12,827 nucleotides of DNA, taken from assembly GCA_020347585.1 (NCBI GenBank), contig CP070733.1:2240950-2253776 (forward strand), written 5' to 3'. Within the stretch, counting starts at the first letter, position 1, and each line of letters opens with the position of its first letter. Source of the DNA: Pseudomonadota bacterium (GTDB taxonomy: Bacteria; Pseudomonadota; Gammaproteobacteria; CAMYNG01). The notes beneath the pieces were generated by a model. That model did not search any database. It was not told the DNA's origin and saw nothing but the letters and a program-made list of their open reading frames with translations. Shown here in pieces: positions 6,667 to 12,647 of the stretch. Made by a program: the position numbers and the translations under genes.

Positions 6667-6706
6667 TTGACCCAGGTCAATGCGTTCCTCTTACCTAATT
6701 ATATAT
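6667..6706 (+). promoter_or_regulatory. CRP/FNR-like palindrome with a downstream -10 element
   Basis: TTGACC-CA-GGTCAA (6667-6680) is a perfect palindrome matching the TTGAC-N4-GTCAA/TTGAT-N4-ATCAA pattern of the FNR/ANR/DNR group. On the plus strand a TATATA/TATATG -10 lies at 6700-6707, placing the site about 40 bp upstream of the start, the class II activation position. The plus-strand transcript would lead to the metallophosphoesterase gene with a leader of about 250 nt. The site could also serve the divergent SRPBCC gene. The rest of 6583-6966 holds no gene I can support. Confidence 0.45.
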
Positions 6707-6966
6707 GGTCCACACGGTAACCCTTCCTACGTAAAGAGGTAAACAACGAGCATCGCATGAGATAGCGTGTCTCTTTGCCTCGACCCCAGTGCACCAGCAA
6801 GTAAACAACTATTGGTTCTTCGTTGCCGCTTCCTACTGTTGGCAGGCACGGAACTTTGAGCATTGCAGGCGAGGAACACGGCTCGTAATGTACATACCAT
6901 CGGACATCTGATCACGCACCAGGCATGGGGACTGCCAACAAGCGTTCTTGATGAATGGAGAAAAAC

Positions 6967-8070
6967 ATGATCCCGTTCAAGCGAATGATGCGGCTACTGG
7001 CGATAGCCGTGGGGCTCTTGCTATTGGCCGGTTGTAGTCAAAGAGACACGACCACGCAATCCGCTTCACAGAAGGCTCCTGTTTTCTCGTTCGATAAAGC
7101 AGCCGTGGCCGAGGCAAAACCCTGGACGTCTGAGAATTTTGCGAACAATCCCAGGGAGTTCCAATTTGCCATTATCGGTGACCGCACTGGCGGCGCCAAC
7201 GTGCAGGGCACGTTTGAAATCGCCATGAACCAGCTCAATATGCTGCAGCCGGAATTCGTGATCAACGTGGGCGACATTATCGAAGGCTACGCCGAGGACA
7301 CGAAGGAGCTGACTGCGATGTGGGAAGAGGTAGAGGCGCTGACGGGCAAACTGGAAATGCCCTTCTTTTATACCCGTGGCAACCACGACGTGAGCTTTCC
7401 GGGCGGCAAGGAGGAGTGGGCCAGGCGGCACGGCCCCAACTATTATCACTTCATCTACAAGGACGTTCAATTTCTGGTGCTCGATAGCGAAGATAGCTCT
7501 CGGCCCGAGCCGCCGCCGGAAATCATGGAGGCCACCAAAGTCTACAAAAAGCTGCAGGTTGAAGACCCTGAAGCCGCCAGGAAGATGCTGGCCGAATTTA
7601 TGAAAAGCGACGCTATCGTCGCTGCACTTGGTCAGCCTGTTGAATTCCCTAATGAGCAATTGGACTGGATCAAGAAGACGCTCGCCGAGCATACCGATGT
7701 GCGTTGGACGTTCTTGTTCATGCATGAGCCGTGCTGGGAAAACCCTTCGCAAAGCTTCAAAGCAATTGAGTCGATGCTCAAAGACCGGCCCTACACATTC
7801 TTCGCCGGACACTTGCACTACTATGACTATGACAAAATCAAAGGCCGCGAGTACATCACCATCGGCCCCGCTGGCGCATCATGGCACCACGACGGCCCGG
7901 GGAATGTCGATCACATCATGTGGGTTACCATGACCGAGGATGGCCCTCAGATGGCCAACATCGCATTGAAGGGTGTCTTCGACCGCAAGGGTTTAGACCC
8001 ATCCCTGTTCGGCGCCTATGACCGCAAAGGCGCAGCGACGCAAGATGCGCAAGGGGAAGCTAAAAAATAG
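6967..8070 (+). CDS. Lipoprotein calcineurin-like metallophosphoesterase
   Basis: Predicted extracytoplasmic phosphoesterase of 367 residues. A hydrophobic signal with lipobox LLAGC gives lipidated Cys23. The metal-binding blocks are in family order: IIGDRTGG (Asp72), NVGDIIEG (Asp103), TRGNHD (Asn139-His140), FMHEP (His253), and AGHLHYYD (His282, His284). Motif I is normally Asp-x-His; here Thr replaces the His. That variation is seen in some divergent members, but it may change metal use. A charged helical insert lies at about 178-225. The ATG at 6967 is preferred over 6955 because GGAG (6957-6960) sits six bases ahead. The substrate is unknown. Transcribed alone, convergent with the GST gene. 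Confidence 0.9.
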   Translation: MIPFKRMMRLLAIAVGLLLLAGCSQRDTTTQSASQKAPVFSFDKAAVAEAKPWTSENFANNPREFQFAIIGDRTGGANVQGTFEIAMNQLNMLQPEFVINVGDIIEGYAEDTKELTAMWEEVEALTGKLEMPFFYTRGNHDVSFPGGKEEWARRHGPNYYHFIYKDVQFLVLDSEDSSRPEPPPEIMEATKVYKKLQVEDPEAARKMLAEFMKSDAIVAALGQPVEFPNEQLDWIKKTLAEHTDVRWTFLFMHEPCWENPSQSFKAIESMLKDRPYTFFAGHLHYYDYDKIKGREYITIGPAGASWHHDGPGNVDHIMWVTMTEDGPQMANIALKGVFDRKGLDPSLFGAYDRKGAATQDAQGEAKK

Positions 8071-8119
8071 GTCCTAGGAGTTCTGAATGATATGACGGGT
8101 AGCTGCCGTAATTCGGTGC

Positions 8120-8866
8120 CTACGTGGGAGAATGCCGGTGGTCGCGATACATTCTTCTCACCCAGTCACAAACCGGATGGCCCTGATACCCTGCGACAAA
8201 GGCCTTCGTGTCGGGATCGGGGATTTCCCGCCAAGGAAATGGATGCTCGGTCGGCATCACAAGCGCCGAGAGCATCGAGGCGACTGTCAGATCGGCACGG
8301 GAGAATTGCTCCCCAACCAGATACTGGCGCTGATCGAGCTGCTTCTCAAGCGCATCCATTGCATTGTCAAATTCACGCCTGCCTTGCCGGACCTTCTCCT
8401 CAGATATCACATATCCCTGATAGATCCGTGCGCGCAGGGAGGGATATATCAGGCTAAAGAACAACTTGCCAAATATTGACATGGGATATGTGAAACAGTG
8501 GCGCACGAATTCAGGATAACCCAGCAACCCAGAATAAAATATCTGACGAATAGGAACGCCAAGGCGCTCGTCCATAGCCTGTTCAATTTCCAGGCAAGCT
8601 TGGCGCTCTTGTTTATCTGTGGGCGTCAAGAGGGGTGAGGGGTAGTTTATATCGAGGTAATCTATAATCTCGCTGGATCCTTGTACCACTTCATCATGGC
8701 GCAGCAATAGTGGTACGGTAGTGTCCGGCGCATATTTGCGCACAGTCTTGATATGCAAGCCGGGCATTAGCGCCTTGGCCTGATACGGTATTCCCTTGTA
8801 GTCGAGCGCCCAACGCGCCTTTTCACAGAAATGTGAATGAGGGAACTCAAACAGGGTGATACTCAT
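8120..8866 (-). CDS. Glutathione S-transferase family protein
   Basis: The 248-residue protein has an N-terminal thioredoxin-fold domain: MSITLFEFPHSHFCEKARWAL, with Cys14 at the usual active-site helix start. The cis-proline segment TTVPLLL (Pro52) and the glutathione-contacting QGSSEIIDYLD (Ser64-Ser65) follow. An all-helical C-terminal domain from about residue 85 ends with LVGEQFSRADLTVASMLSAL, the conserved GST N-capping region (SRADLTVA). Catalysis through Cys14 rather than Ser/Tyr suggests an omega- or beta-like chemistry, by inference only. The ATG at 8866 has AAGAG upstream. It converges with the phosphoesterase gene, 49 bp away, with no obvious terminator. Confidence 0.92.
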   Translation of the reverse strand: MSITLFEFPHSHFCEKARWALDYKGIPYQAKALMPGLHIKTVRKYAPDTTVPLLLRHDEVVQGSSEIIDYLDINYPSPLLTPTDKQERQACLEIEQAMDERLGVPIRQIFYSGLLGYPEFVRHCFTYPMSIFGKLFFSLIYPSLRARIYQGYVISEEKVRQGRREFDNAMDALEKQLDQRQYLVGEQFSRADLTVASMLSALVMPTEHPFPWREIPDPDTKAFVAGYQGHPVCDWVRRMYRDHRHSPT

Positions 8867-9000
8867 CTCTTGCTGAATCGTACGAGTAAGGTTTCAGGCT
8901 AATGCTCTATGGACCGTATCGGTACGTGGTAAAGCTGGCATTGTCGCCTGTTTACCTGGGCTATGCATATCCTGTTTTTGTGTGCTGCATTCTCTTTATC

Positions 9001-9423
9001 TTATTGCAGCCTTTTTAAATCGGCCAATGCATCAGATTCTGGCATCCGACTAAACTTCGGTCGCCCTGCCGGCCAGCCCCACAGGATCTCACCTTTTACA
9101 TAGTACGTTTGTCCCGCCTCTGCATTAAGCGTGATCGAATCCTGGCCATCGACGGACGGCGAGCGAACTGTGAAAGTGTGATTTCCAGGTTCCAGGTCTT
9201 GATGAAGGATCGTGCCGTTCGACAACAAACCGATTGATCCTCTAGCCGCATCGTTGATTTCAAAGCGTATTGCCGCGCCTTTCGCTCGGCTCATTCGGTA
9301 GAAGACTACCAGCCCCTTATCAGGTTTCGCGGCCGGAAGATTCGCCGTCAATACAGAAGTCGAGAAACCGGCGAGTCCGACCGCTATGGTTAAAAGAATC
9401 AGACTTTGTCTCATTACTTTCAT
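9001..9423 (-). CDS. DUF2846-family exported protein
   Basis: Predicted exported protein of 140 residues. The signal segment QSLILLTIAVGLAGFSTSVLTA is followed by a mature beta-rich domain: KGLVVFYRMSRAKGAA, then a GSIGLLSNGT strand pair, DLEPGNHTFTV, and AGQTYYVKGE. This order (VYFYR, then a lid with L-x-x-G, then PG-x-H and G-x-x-Y-Y) is typical of DUF2846, whose function is unknown. The ATG at 9423 is chosen because AGGAGG stands a few bases upstream; the frame extends 38 more codons to 9537 in sequence unlike a signal peptide. It follows the small membrane protein gene by 85 nt. Confidence 0.85.
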   Translation of the reverse strand: MKVMRQSLILLTIAVGLAGFSTSVLTANLPAAKPDKGLVVFYRMSRAKGAAIRFEINDAARGSIGLLSNGTILHQDLEPGNHTFTVRSPSVDGQDSITLNAEAGQTYYVKGEILWGWPAGRPKFSRMPESDALADLKRLQ

Positions 9424-9508
9424 GTTACCTCCTAGTAACCGGCTATTGGTTTGTCCGAGAGCGGCCCTGTACCGTGCAGCGGTTTGGCGATCCGAACTGT
9501 GCAGCATG

Positions 9509-9805
9509 TCAGTCGAGCGCTTGTGATCGCATGTCATTTTGTTGTGCCTTCTTGTAAAAAGTCACTATCGCCGCTATGACTCCACCTACTGCAAGGTTAG
9601 CTACGAGTACTGCGCCAAGCTCACCAGCTGGCCCTACTTGTTGAGTGACCATCGAATCACCAACGGTTGGCTGGTAACCAAAAAGGCGCTTCACAACACT
9701 AAATGCATTTATGAACTCTGCATTTGGACCAATGATGTAGTCAATGACAATCATCAGTGCGAGACTTAAGGCGGAGAATATCAACAGCAGATGTGTTGGT
9801 TTCAT
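9509..9805 (-). CDS. Small two-helix membrane protein, unrecognised
   Basis: I do not recognise a family. The 98-residue product has two hydrophobic segments, about 5-25 (LLLIFSALSLALMIVIDYIIG) and about 63-83 (LGAVLVANLAVGGVIAAIVTF). A mostly polar loop of about 37 residues lies between them and the tail is short and charged (YKKAQQNDMRSQ). Hairpin topology is likely. The start ATG at 9805 has only a weak GGA. Being just upstream of the DUF2846 gene on the same strand suggests co-transcription. Confidence 0.65.
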   Translation of the reverse strand: MKPTHLLLIFSALSLALMIVIDYIIGPNAEFINAFSVVKRLFGYQPTVGDSMVTQQVGPAGELGAVLVANLAVGGVIAAIVTFYKKAQQNDMRSQALD

Positions 9806-10031
9806 AGCTATCCGCTATTGGCTATCTACGCGCCCGCTTGACCAACAGAGGTGGCACGCTCATTGCTAGACTGCAATACGCATCTCTTTTGGCGTTTCGA
9901 GTCAAACTACGTCAGCGTTCCAGGCGAAACACACCTTCCATGGTATTTTCCATCGCCTGTGTCGATACATGTCTTCCGAATTGACTACCCCAATTTCGGC
10001 ATTGGATCGTTCTGATGTCTGGATAGTCCAG
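9806..10031. other. Non-coding spacer ahead of the first REP-like repeat
   Basis: I see no supportable gene here. A perfect small hairpin, CTGGA-TAG-TCCAG (10019-10031), abuts the 29-bp repeat that begins at 10032. GATAGC-like words repeat just upstream of the membrane protein start. Nothing else is identifiable. Confidence 0.4.
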
Positions 10032-10060
10032 TATGTTAAAGGGCTCTGACCCCTTTTATC
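10032..10060 (+). repeat. REP-like 29-bp direct repeat, copy 1
   Basis: Bases 10032-10060 are identical to 11227-11255 (TATGTTAAAGGGCTCTGACC and onward), and the neighbouring bases differ on both sides. Internally AAAGGG pairs with CCCTTT around CTCTGAC, followed by T's. The core GGGGTCAGAGCCC (minus strand) resembles repetitive extragenic palindromes associated with RAYT (IS200-like Y1) transposases; that link is recalled, not tested. This copy marks the 5' break of the XdhC remnant. Confidence 0.85.
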
Positions 10061-10569
10061 ATAACGGCAAAACGCATTTCCTTGAGATTGATGATGACAT
10101 GGCATTGCTTGATGCGTTGACTTCACCCGCCTTCTATGTAGGCGCGATCGGCTTGCGGCGAAATTGCGATGCGCGCCGGCAACGACTCCGTGAGTTGGGA
10201 ACAACAGCCGCTCAACTGCAGCGCTTACATGCCCCGGTGGGTTTGCCGATTGGGAGTCATACGCCACCGGAAATCGCTGTATCGATATTGGCCGAAATCA
10301 CGCGGCAACGTAATGCGGTTAGTCATCCCGCGCTCGATACGAGTTTTCTTCAGGAGGCGTCACGGACGAAGCTGTTAGCAGGCTTAAGAAACCCACTGGC
10401 GCCTATCCTGCCTAATGCCTCAGAGGTCTTGGTCTGTCGACGAGTACCACAAAAGTACGACCTGACGAAAGAGTCGACCCTAAGCCTACACTCTCCTTTT
10501 TGCGTTAGGTTGCATAGGTGCAGCGAGGAATTTTTCGCAACGACCTTGATGGAAAGCGTAGAAACCTAA
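10061..10569 (+). pseudogene. XdhC/CoxI-family C-terminal remnant
   Basis: XdhC-type proteins help mature molybdenum hydroxylases such as xanthine dehydrogenase. Only the end of the C-terminal Rossmann domain is present: DDDMALLDALTSPAFYVGAIG, RRNCDARRQRLRELG, LQRLHAPVGLPIGSHTPPEIAVSILAEITRQRN (about 10,075-10,315). The whole N-terminal domain is missing, and the frame opens only by running through the 29-bp repeat from 10033. After RQRN the frame continues 80 codons to a stop at 10569 in sequence with no family resemblance. No Shine-Dalgarno precedes it. It is a decapitated, probably non-functional remnant. From 10330 to 10745 nothing else recognisable is coded apart from regulatory sites before the next gene. 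Confidence 0.8.
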
Positions 10570-10703
10570 AATAACCTTTCCGCATCGATAGGTGTTATAC
10601 CTCGCACAATAGACAATGATAAAGAAGACGACGCGTTGAGATCCGAATATGGCTCTCCGCCCCCTTTTTGCGGCTTTACGTGGATTTTGCGGAAAGGTGC
10701 GTC

Positions 10704-10723
10704 TATGCTTGGTAAACGTTTAC
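10704..10723 (+). promoter_or_regulatory. LacI/GalR-type palindrome overlapping a putative start point
   Basis: GTAAACGTTTAC (10712-10723) is a perfect 12-bp palindrome identical to the core of LacI/GalR-family and cre-type operators. A 4/6 -10 TATGCT lies at 10704-10709, so the palindrome would cover the start site, 22 bp before the ATG at 10746. The matching -35 is poor. No LacI-family gene is in the window. Confidence 0.4.
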
Positions 10724-10745
10724 GCATGGACGAGGGGAGAGGAGT

Positions 10746-11135
10746 ATGAACGGGAGACTGAGACTAGCCCTGACCGCTATCACGCTGGTAGGCGCGATGC
10801 TGGCAACGGCTGCGATGGCCGCCGACTCTGACCGTTGGGAGATCGCGGTCAAGAAAAACGCGACGTCCGACGGGTCCGTCGTCTTCCGCTTCCACCCGCG
10901 CGGCGCCTATCCCTTCGATATCACCGTCCACATTACGGCGGGTACTAAAGAGAACGACATTGCCGCCCGCATCCACGACGTGCTCCAGGCCGAGTTGCCC
11001 AAGGACGCCTACGAACTGAGGGTTTCGGGCGGGGAAAAAGTAAAGATCGAGGCTGGCAAAGGCGTCGGCGACTTCAACCTCGTGATTGTCCAGAGCGGCG
11101 TGTCAGGCGTCGAATTCAAGGTAAAGGAGGACTGA
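10746..11135 (+). CDS. Small secreted protein, unrecognised
   Basis: I recognise no family. The 129-residue product has a clear signal peptide, MNGRLRLALTAITLVGAMLA then TAAMA with cleavage after AMA at residue 25. The mature part of about 104 residues is without cysteines. It alternates polar and hydrophobic residues as in a beta-rich or mixed fold (VVFRFHPRGAYPFDITVHIT, then an amphipathic helix AARIHDVLQAELPKDAYELRV, then FNLVIVQSGVSGVEFKV). The helix suggests an alpha-beta sandwich. A strong purine-rich ribosome-binding site, GGGGAGAGGAG, abuts the ATG. It lies between the two 29-bp repeats and may be regulated through the GTAAACGTTTAC palindrome. Confidence 0.82.
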   Translation: MNGRLRLALTAITLVGAMLATAAMAADSDRWEIAVKKNATSDGSVVFRFHPRGAYPFDITVHITAGTKENDIAARIHDVLQAELPKDAYELRVSGGEKVKIEAGKGVGDFNLVIVQSGVSGVEFKVKED

Positions 11136-11142
11136 GCTCAAC

Positions 11143-11187
11143 CGCCGGCGGTAGCGTTTCCCATGGGACCGCCCTGAGCGGACGCTC
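11143..11187. other. Cluster of GC-rich palindromes after the secreted-protein gene
   Basis: CCGCCGGCGG (11143-11152), TCCCATGGGA (11159-11168) enclosed by GGCGGT/ACCGCC (11147-11152/11168-11173), and GAGCG-GA-CGCTC (11176-11187) lie back to back. There is no T tract, so a Rho-independent terminator is not supported. It may protect or fold the 3' end of the transcript. Confidence 0.35.
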
Positions 11188-11226
11188 GCCTGAAGAAGAC
11201 GGGGTCGGAACCTCGATAACATTGTT

Positions 11227-11255
11227 TATGTTAAAGGGCTCTGACCCCTTTTATC
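11227..11255 (+). repeat. REP-like 29-bp direct repeat, copy 2
   Basis: Exact copy of 10032-10060 in the same orientation, 1,195 bp downstream start to start. Its right end merges with the incomplete attC of the last cassette: the two final bases (TC) also pair in that attC stem. It therefore sits where the attC R' box should be. Confidence 0.85.
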
Positions 11256-11306
11256 CAAGGGAGCAGGCGCGATAGCGCCTGCGTCCGTTGGAAGGCATTG
11301 TTAGCC
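11254..11306 (-). other. Incomplete attC site of the last cassette
   Basis: Read on the minus strand, R'' is GGCTAAC (11306-11300), an exact complement of the GTTAGCC that opens this cassette at 11764-11770. The stem is TCCAA...GGA...GCAGGCGC paired with GCGCCTGC...TCC...TTGGA around TATC (11254-11292), with a single extra C on one side, as attC sites show. The expected R' GTTRRRY after TTGGA is absent; the 29-bp repeat is there instead. Recombination at this site is probably abolished. Confidence 0.65.
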
Positions 11307-11307
11307 C

Positions 11308-11691
11308 TTATAACTGATTTCCATCTCTAAAATTACTTACAGTACTACGATGCTTACCATTTTCTAAAGAATGGTAGACCCCATTACCTGCATCCACGAT
11401 TTCTCGACAATAGTCGTCTCGTTTTGGATGACTAGAGCAGATCTTATTTCCCTCAACCCACCATTTCCTTTTTGAATGTTTATCCTTCCATGGGACATAC
11501 ACAATGCGCTTTCCATCAGATGAAGTAAATGCGCTTAAATGCTTGTTTTTATCGACATCAACTTTTTCAATATCATATGTTTTGTCAGAAAAAAGAGATT
11601 TTATCTGGTCACCAGTCAATTTTTCACCGGCAATAGATGAGAAAGACGTCAAAGATAAGGTTATAGCTATAACTAAAGATTGCATTTTCAT
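11308..11691 (-). CDS. Integron cassette gene: small secreted protein
   Basis: The 127-residue product has a signal peptide (MKMQSLVIAITLSLTSFSSIA, cleavage likely after Ala21). The mature part begins LTGDQIKSLFSDKTYD, a pattern seen in several uncharacterised exported bacterial families with LTG-x-x-I-x-x-L-x-x-x-T. It is followed by SSDGKRIVYVPW, KRKWWVEGNKIC and a second Cys ten residues on (Cys85, Cys95), which may form a disulfide. I do not assign a function. The ATG at 11691 has AAAGGA upstream. It fills one cassette bounded by TTAGCC at about 11769 and its own attC. It is AT-rich compared with all DNA left of it. Confidence 0.8.
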   Translation of the reverse strand: MKMQSLVIAITLSLTSFSSIAGEKLTGDQIKSLFSDKTYDIEKVDVDKNKHLSAFTSSDGKRIVYVPWKDKHSKRKWWVEGNKICSSHPKRDDYCREIVDAGNGVYHSLENGKHRSTVSNFRDGNQL

Positions 11692-11717
11692 GGATTATTT
11701 TCCTTTACATATTATCT

Positions 11718-11767
11718 ATCCACCTAAATAACTTCTTGTCAGCCTGACAGGTGGATGTTTTCAGGCT
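11718..11767. other. Nested inverted repeats in the cassette leader
   Basis: ATCCACCT (11718-11725) pairs with AGGTGGAT (11749-11756). TGTCAG-C-CTGACA (11737-11749) lies inside it, and AGCCTGA (11741-11747) can instead pair with TCAGGCT (11761-11767). These exclusive pairings lie in the leader of the cassette gene at 11691. A regulatory switch is speculation. Confidence 0.4.
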
Positions 11768-11818
11768 AACGTGTTAATAACTAGCGCCGTAGGCGTCTAG
11801 TTGATTTGATTGTTAGAT
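11764..11818 (-). other. Integron attC site (55 bp)
   Basis: Read on the minus strand: R'' ATCTAAC (11818-11812, fits RYYYAAC), spacer AATCAAATC, stem AACTAGACGCC (11802-11792), loop TAC, stem GGCGCTAGTT (11788-11779), spacer, R' GTTAGCC (11770-11764). The two arms pair perfectly apart from one unpaired A, the extrahelical base expected in attC. It lies directly downstream of the stop at 11843. Confidence 0.85.
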
Positions 11819-11842
11819 TAATCACTATTTATCTAAACACAT

Positions 11843-12064
11843 TTATTTTTTCGATTCTGCAATCCTATCAGCGCGCTCTCTTATCTCTTGAAAATATTCC
11901 GCTTTTTTTTCTTCAGTTACAATATCACGCGCAGATACTGGCCACTTCTCACTTAATTTTGTTTGAAGCATATTTAGTTCGTTTACAATGTCTTGTTTCA
12001 TACTATTTGAAACACTTTTTTTACTGCAAAGTTTTCTATAGTAGCCGAACATCGCCTTGCTATT
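11843..12064 (-). CDS. Second half of the split cassette gene (reached by -1 frameshift)
   Basis: After the TTTTTTA run this frame reads NSKAMFGYYRKLCSKKSVSN and on to an acidic and basic helical tail ending ERADRIAESKK, 73 residues to the stop at 11843. An internal ATG at 12052 could start a 69-residue protein, but no Shine-Dalgarno stands before it. The in-frame codons upstream (AAT AGC AAG GCG) continue sensibly from the first half, so this is most likely the C-terminal part of one protein. I recognise no family. The tail is predicted helical and perhaps coiled (LNMLQTKLSEKW, AEYFQEIRERADRI). Confidence 0.6.
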   Translation of the reverse strand, partial: NSKAMFGYYRKLCSKKSVSNSMKQDIVNELNMLQTKLSEKWPVSARDIVTEEKKAEYFQEIRERADRIAESKK

Positions 12065-12525
12065 AAAAAAGCGTTAGCTTTCCAAAGCTCCGCCTTATCA
12101 AGTTCATCTTCATTTACCCTGCTTGGTAAATTTTCGAACCAAAAATCTTTTTTTGGTTTGAATTCATCTAATATATCAACTGCAGGAATTCCACCAAATA
12201 TATACGGCTTCCCATTCTCAAAAACGATCATCCCGTACTCCCCGTAATCCCATAGGACTCGGCAGTAGCTGCAATTTTCGATAAATGGTGCCAGTCCTAT
12301 AATAATTCTAAATGCATCTTTATCTTCAGTATTTCTGTTTATAGATACTAAGTTGTAGAACCATTTATCCTTGTTATACGCGAAACCCATCTCGCTAAAC
12401 AATTCTTCTATATCTTTGCTATCTCCACTATATATACCCTTCTCAACTAAGAATGGTACTATCTTCGATTTTTTTCTGACTGAAATTTTTATTTCAGTCG
12501 CTTCTTCCAAAATTCCTAAACTCAT
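11998..12525 (-). CDS. Integron cassette gene, 0-frame part; unknown soluble protein
   Basis: The 0 frame gives 175 residues, but the last 21 (after Leu154) look like out-of-frame sequence. The first 154 residues form a plausible soluble alpha-beta protein: EIKISVRKKSKIVPFLVEKG, IEELFSEMGFAYNKDKWFY, FRIIIGLAPFIENC, YGEYGMIVFENGKPYIFGG, ELDKAELWKANAFL. No signal peptide or membrane segment is present and I recognise no family. At 12070-12064 the minus strand reads T TTT TTA, in the 0 frame a canonical X XXY YYZ slippery heptamer. A -1 shift there joins it to the frame ending at 11843, giving 227 residues. It is either a one-T deletion, a sequencing error or programmed slippage. ATG at 12525; AAAGGA lies somewhat far upstream. 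Confidence 0.75.
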   Translation of the reverse strand: MSLGILEEATEIKISVRKKSKIVPFLVEKGIYSGDSKDIEELFSEMGFAYNKDKWFYNLVSINRNTEDKDAFRIIIGLAPFIENCSYCRVLWDYGEYGMIVFENGKPYIFGGIPAVDILDEFKPKKDFWFENLPSRVNEDELDKAELWKANAFLIARRCSATIENFAVKKVFQIV

Positions 12526-12560
12526 TGTCTATACATTTCCTTTTACGAGGTAACTTCGAA

Positions 12561-12647
12561 ATCCAACGCTTGCGTTTACTGGCATTCAAAAGGCGCAGAG
12601 CGAAGCGGCGTAGCTTTTGAATGTCCAGTGGAACCCGTTGTTAGGGC
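12561..12647 (-). other. Integron attC site (87 bp)
   Basis: Minus strand: R'' GCCCTAAC (12647-12640), spacer, arm ACTGGACATTCAAAAG (12629-12614), a GC-rich central loop, arm CTTTTGAATGCCAGT (12592-12578), then AAACGCAAGC and R' GTTGGAT (12567-12561, fits GTTRRRY). The arms pair perfectly except for a single extra A, the usual extrahelical base. The first seven bases of R'' deviate from RYYYAAC at one position (CCCTAAC). The upstream gene's stop codon lies inside this site. Confidence 0.88.

Noticed and set aside
6750..6860. Short plus-strand frame opening with GTG (about 31 codons) ahead of the phosphoesterase
   Set aside because: No ribosome-binding site and no recognisable features.
7066..7818. 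250-residue minus-strand frame opposite the metallophosphoesterase
   Set aside because: All metal-binding motifs and the lipobox are on the plus strand; the antisense frame has no ribosome-binding site or recognisable domain.
10504..10510. GTTAGGT resembling an attC R' box on the plus strand
   Set aside because: No complementary RYYYAAC and no long stem within 150 bp upstream; a lone heptamer is not evidence.
10330..10569. Continuation of the XdhC frame as a domain of its own
   Set aside because: No family pattern, no hydrophobic or repeat organisation; probably just the open frame running to its first stop.
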